A DNA stretch of 64,000 nucleotides from Rhodococcus erythropolis NBRC 15567 (GTDB lineage Bacteria > Actinomycetota > Actinomycetes > Mycobacteriales > Mycobacteriaceae). Shown in pieces: positions 61,460 through 64,000 of the stretch (positions are counted from its first letter, which is position 1; each line of letters begins with the position of its first letter). The stretch lies in NCBI RefSeq assembly GCF_001552595.1, contig NZ_BCRM01000008.1, positions 214,366-278,365 on the forward strand, in the 5' to 3' direction. The notes beneath the pieces were generated by a model that saw nothing but the letters and a program-made list of their open reading frames with translations, made no database searches and was not told the origin of the DNA. A program made the translations under genes and the position numbers.

Positions 61460-64000
61460 CGACATACCGCCGACAAGGTCGGCCTTATTCACCGCAGGGC
61501 TCCCGCCCTGGGTGCGAGCGTGGACGGTGGTGTGGACCGCCATCGCGATGATTCTCGGCCTCTCCGGCGCGACGGCAGTAGCTGCATCAGCGCAGCCGGC
61601 CGCGACGCTCGGCGGTCCCGTTCAGGCTCAGACGCCGGCTCGTGCTGCTGTCCTGCCGGACGAGCAACCGCCCACGGGCTGTGCGTTCAGTGCGCCCAAC
61701 ACCGGCAATCTCTCGCAGAACATCTGCTGGATCGATATGTCGACGTTCAACCAGGCTGCCGCAACCTCAGCAGCTGGACAGCCGATGACGGTCAAGCTGA
61801 CGGATATCTACTCCATCAGCTTCAATGCCAAGCTGGTCAACTCGATCGACGGATCCACGACAAAGCCGCATACGGGCGTCACTGCGCGTCCCTTGCCTGC
61901 CGAGGCGAAATTCTCGTCGCTCGGCACTGTCGCGTATACGGGTGTTCCCAACACAGTCAAGCCTGCTTTGTACCAAACGGTTCCGGACATGAACGGGTCG
62001 ACGAGGGTCCAGTCCGGCGGAACAGTCAAGCTCGACAATATCGTGATGAATGGGCCCAACGGAGCCGTCAACAACTACGGGCTTGTCGTGGCGGATGCCG
62101 AATCGACGGACCCTGTTGCCGCAAACAACAAGGAATTCCTGTCGTTCCAGTCGGACAAGAGCTTCCGTCAGATCGATCGCACCATGGGTATACCCGGAAC
62201 TGCCGGATGGCCGCCGATTCGGGCCTGCAACGGCACGGTCGGGGGTGCCGATGGACTGACCGGGTTGGGAACGAACTCGGTTCGGTGCGACTCGTGGTGG
62301 GACAACGATTTCAGCAAGAATTACTCACCTGGAGCGGTAGTACTGGCTGCGACAGCGCCGACTTCCTTCGCGGGCACTTTCGGAAACACCACGGATTCAA
62401 CGTCCCGACAGGGTGTTGCGTTCGGCATCTTGTTGCCGAGGGTCAAGATCGACAAGGAACTTACGCGAGTCAGTCCTGGCGACGACTTCACCATCGGAAC
62501 AAGCACCGGTACTTTCGCCGATGCAAATGCCGCGAGCGGACAGGTGCTCAAGACCACCGATACCGGAGCTACGGATACCACCGCGTCCACCGGTTGGCGG
62601 ATGCTCCTCGCTGACACGACGCCTACCCCCGTCACGTTCTGGGAGAAGCCCACTACTTCGGCGACCAAGACCGCGAACTACGCGACGAAGTGGGACTGCC
62701 AGGTCAATGGTGTGGCCAAGAATCTTCAAGCTGGTGGAGTTGCGCAGACAGCATTAGCACCTGGTGACAACGCGTACTGCAAGATCATCAATACCCCGGT
62801 TCTCGTGAAGAAGTCGTCGTCACCACCTACCGGTGAGACGGTCAATATCGGCCAAACAATCACCTACACTCTGAATTTCGAGAATCCCGGCACTGCGCCG
62901 GCAACGATCGACTACACGGACTTCCTTGCCGACGTCATTGATGACGGAACGGTTGCGGTCGGTGCTGCTACAGGCGGACTCACCGCTGCATTGAATGGCA
63001 CCGACAAGATCAAAGTCGGGGGCACATTGCCAGCCGGCGGCAAAGGGACTGTCACCTACACCGTCACGGTCAAAGACGGTGGTAACAAAGTCCTGAACAA
63101 CTACCTCGTTCCGGGGACAACAACTCCTCCCACAACATGTGATCCTGCAACCAATCTCTGCACGACGCATCCCATGCCCGGGTTCACGGTCGCGAAGACC
63201 GCTGTGCCCGCGACAGGTTCGACGGTTCAGGCCGGCGATACCATTACGTACACGGTCACCGGTGCTAACACCGGCAAGACCGCCCTAACTCCCGCGACGA
63301 TCAAAGACGATCTGAGTGCGGTTCTCAACAATGCTGCTGTCGTTCCGGGCTCGCTGAAGGCGACCGTCGACGGTGCTGCTGTCGCTGCTCCGACCCTGTC
63401 GGGCAGCATTTTGTCGTGGTCCGCCAATCTCCAGGCTGGTAAGTCTGTTGTTCTGACCTACCAGGTGAAGGTCAATGCCGGCGTTGCCGCGGGCACGGTT
63501 CTGAACAACAAGGTCACCGGTACTGCGAAGCCACCCACCGGTCCGGACATCACTCCTCCTACGGTGGAGACGAATCACTCGGTTCCCGGCTTCAAACTGG
63601 AGAAGACTGCTGATCCGATTTCCGGTTCAACGGTTCAGGCCGGCGAGTCGATCAAGTACACCGTCACCGGAACCAACACCGGTAAGACGAAGCTCGATCC
63701 GGTAAAGATCAACGATGATCTGGGTGCGGTTCTCAATAACGCCGCTGTCGTTCCCGGTTCGCTGAAGGCGACCGTCGACGGTGCTCCTGCTGCTGATCCG
63801 ACTCTGTCGGGCACCACCCTTTCGTGGACTGGTTTTCTCGAAGCCGGTAAGTCCGTCGTTCTCACCTATGAGGTGAAGGTCAACGACGGCGTTGCCGCGG
63901 GCACAGTCTTGAACAACGAGGTCACCGGTACTGCGAAGCCGCCGACCGGTCCGGAGATCACTCCTCCTTCTGTGGAGACGAATCACTTGGTTCCGGGTTT
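61452..64000 (+). CDS. Large secreted DUF11-type repeat surface protein (partial, runs off the window)
   Basis: An open frame of 849 codons starts at ATG 61452 (GGGAGTAAGAA upstream) and has no stop before the right edge. Residues about 22-48 form a signal/membrane segment (WTVVWTAIAMILGLSGATAV). A unique domain of roughly 400 residues follows, with scattered Cys (PTGCAFSAPNTGN, CNGTVGG, WDCQVNG). A DUF11-like domain (about 451-575) is next, then repeats of 136 residues. The domains are Thr/Val-rich immunoglobulin-like folds (TVQAGDTITYTVTGANTGKT, then GTVLNNKVTGTAKPPTGP). DUF11 proteins are cell-surface stalks. The anchor would lie beyond the window. Confidence 0.88.
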   Translation, partial: MPNDIPPTRSALFTAGLPPWVRAWTVVWTAIAMILGLSGATAVAASAQPAATLGGPVQAQTPARAAVLPDEQPPTGCAFSAPNTGNLSQNICWIDMSTFNQAAATSAAGQPMTVKLTDIYSISFNAKLVNSIDGSTTKPHTGVTARPLPAEAKFSSLGTVAYTGVPNTVKPALYQTVPDMNGSTRVQSGGTVKLDNIVMNGPNGAVNNYGLVVADAESTDPVAANNKEFLSFQSDKSFRQIDRTMGIPGTAGWPPIRACNGTVGGADGLTGLGTNSVRCDSWWDNDFSKNYSPGAVVLAATAPTSFAGTFGNTTDSTSRQGVAFGILLPRVKIDKELTRVSPGDDFTIGTSTGTFADANAASGQVLKTTDTGATDTTASTGWRMLLADTTPTPVTFWEKPTTSATKTANYATKWDCQVNGVAKNLQAGGVAQTALAPGDNAYCKIINTPVLVKKSSSPPTGETVNIGQTITYTLNFENPGTAPATIDYTDFLADVIDDGTVAVGAATGGLTAALNGTDKIKVGGTLPAGGKGTVTYTVTVKDGGNKVLNNYLVPGTTTPPTTCDPATNLCTTHPMPGFTVAKTAVPATGSTVQAGDTITYTVTGANTGKTALTPATIKDDLSAVLNNAAVVPGSLKATVDGAAVAAPTLSGSILSWSANLQAGKSVVLTYQVKVNAGVAAGTVLNNKVTGTAKPPTGPDITPPTVETNHSVPGFKLEKTADPISGSTVQAGESIKYTVTGTNTGKTKLDPVKINDDLGAVLNNAAVVPGSLKATVDGAPAADPTLSGTTLSWTGFLEAGKSVVLTYEVKVNDGVAAGTVLNNEVTGTAKPPTGPEITPPSVETNHLVPG
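63177..64000 (+). repeat. 408-bp (136-residue) tandem DUF11 repeats
   Basis: Repeat units begin at 63177, 63585 and 63993 (Pro-Gly-Phe), exactly 408 bp apart. The two complete units are closely similar, sharing LNNAAVVPGSLKATVDGA and GTAKPPTGP blocks unchanged. The third unit is cut off by the window edge, so the copy number is unknown. Confidence 0.9.

Noticed and set aside
60817..61551. 244-codon frame spanning the gap and the start of the surface-protein gene
   Set aside because: It runs through the better supported small ORF and signal peptide in another frame and has no motif or ribosome-binding site.
63177..64000. 408-bp repeats considered as a mobile element duplication
   Set aside because: They are in-frame protein domains with DUF11-like sequence; no inverted ends or transposase.

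Overview
The window looks like a chromosomal segment of a high-GC mycolic-acid actinomycete, most likely Rhodococcus of the R. erythropolis/qingshengii group. The left third carries the block that flanks the replication origin in mycobacteria and rhodococci (Rv3916c-like, cwlM, trxA, trxB, rsmA/sigM, the murJ-pseudokinase fusion, DUF6049, mutT4, pcnA). A DyP peroxidase-encapsulin operon and an amino-acid dehydrogenase resembling the phenylalanine dehydrogenase of Rhodococcus sp. M4 also point to this genus. The species call is inference. I saw no tRNA, rRNA, insertion sequence, prophage or CRISPR array.

Layout. 0.2-14 kb: envelope and redox genes on the minus strand. CwlM has lost its zinc ligands, thioredoxin and its reductase have a SigH/SigR-type promoter, SigM sits with its anti-sigma factor, and MurJ is fused to a pseudokinase. 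An Old-Yellow-Enzyme/TetR pair is inserted between trxB and the anti-sigma gene. 14-27.5 kb: pcnA, a TetR-acyl-CoA dehydrogenase-MFS operon, an SMI1/KNR4 protein, a TetR/epimerase pair with clear operators, YqgE, a small Cys-rich protein, an SBF transporter, an MFS/GntR pair, and DUF1648 and SdpI membrane proteins. 27.6-35.3 kb: leuS, an MFS pump, a HEAT-like protein, and a ketosteroid isomerase/epoxide hydrolase operon behind a perfect KstR-type box. 35.4-37.3 kb: DyP peroxidase with a C-terminal cargo peptide, translationally coupled to encapsulin.

37.2-47.5 kb is the most interesting part. A DUF692 (MNIO-type multinuclear iron oxidase) gene with a small coupled partner lies downstream of an Lrp regulator. 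A complete branched-chain keto-acid dehydrogenase operon (E1a, E1b, E2, E3, amino-acid dehydrogenase) diverges from it. Three tandem, translationally coupled membrane proteins then run convergently. Each has a Gly/Ser tail with exactly three cysteines and ends in Cys-Gly-Gly. MNIO enzymes modify cysteines in peptides, so these tails are candidate substrates of a membrane-tethered modification system. That link is my inference.

47.6-60.5 kb: an SDR, a Mn/Zn-type ABC importer, a GGDEF protein, a secreted cyclase-fold hydrolase, a PPOX/F420 protein, a PolX-like PHP protein, a DUF222-HNH protein behind a LexA-like box, a CDF protein with a degenerate metal site, a HAD hydrolase, a glucosylglycerate hydrolase and a secreted GH25 lysozyme. 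60.5-64 kb: about 0.75 kb without a convincing gene, then a 52-codon leader ORF coupled to a large secreted DUF11-type repeat protein. The repeat protein is open to the right edge, with a 136-residue repeat of exact 408-bp period.
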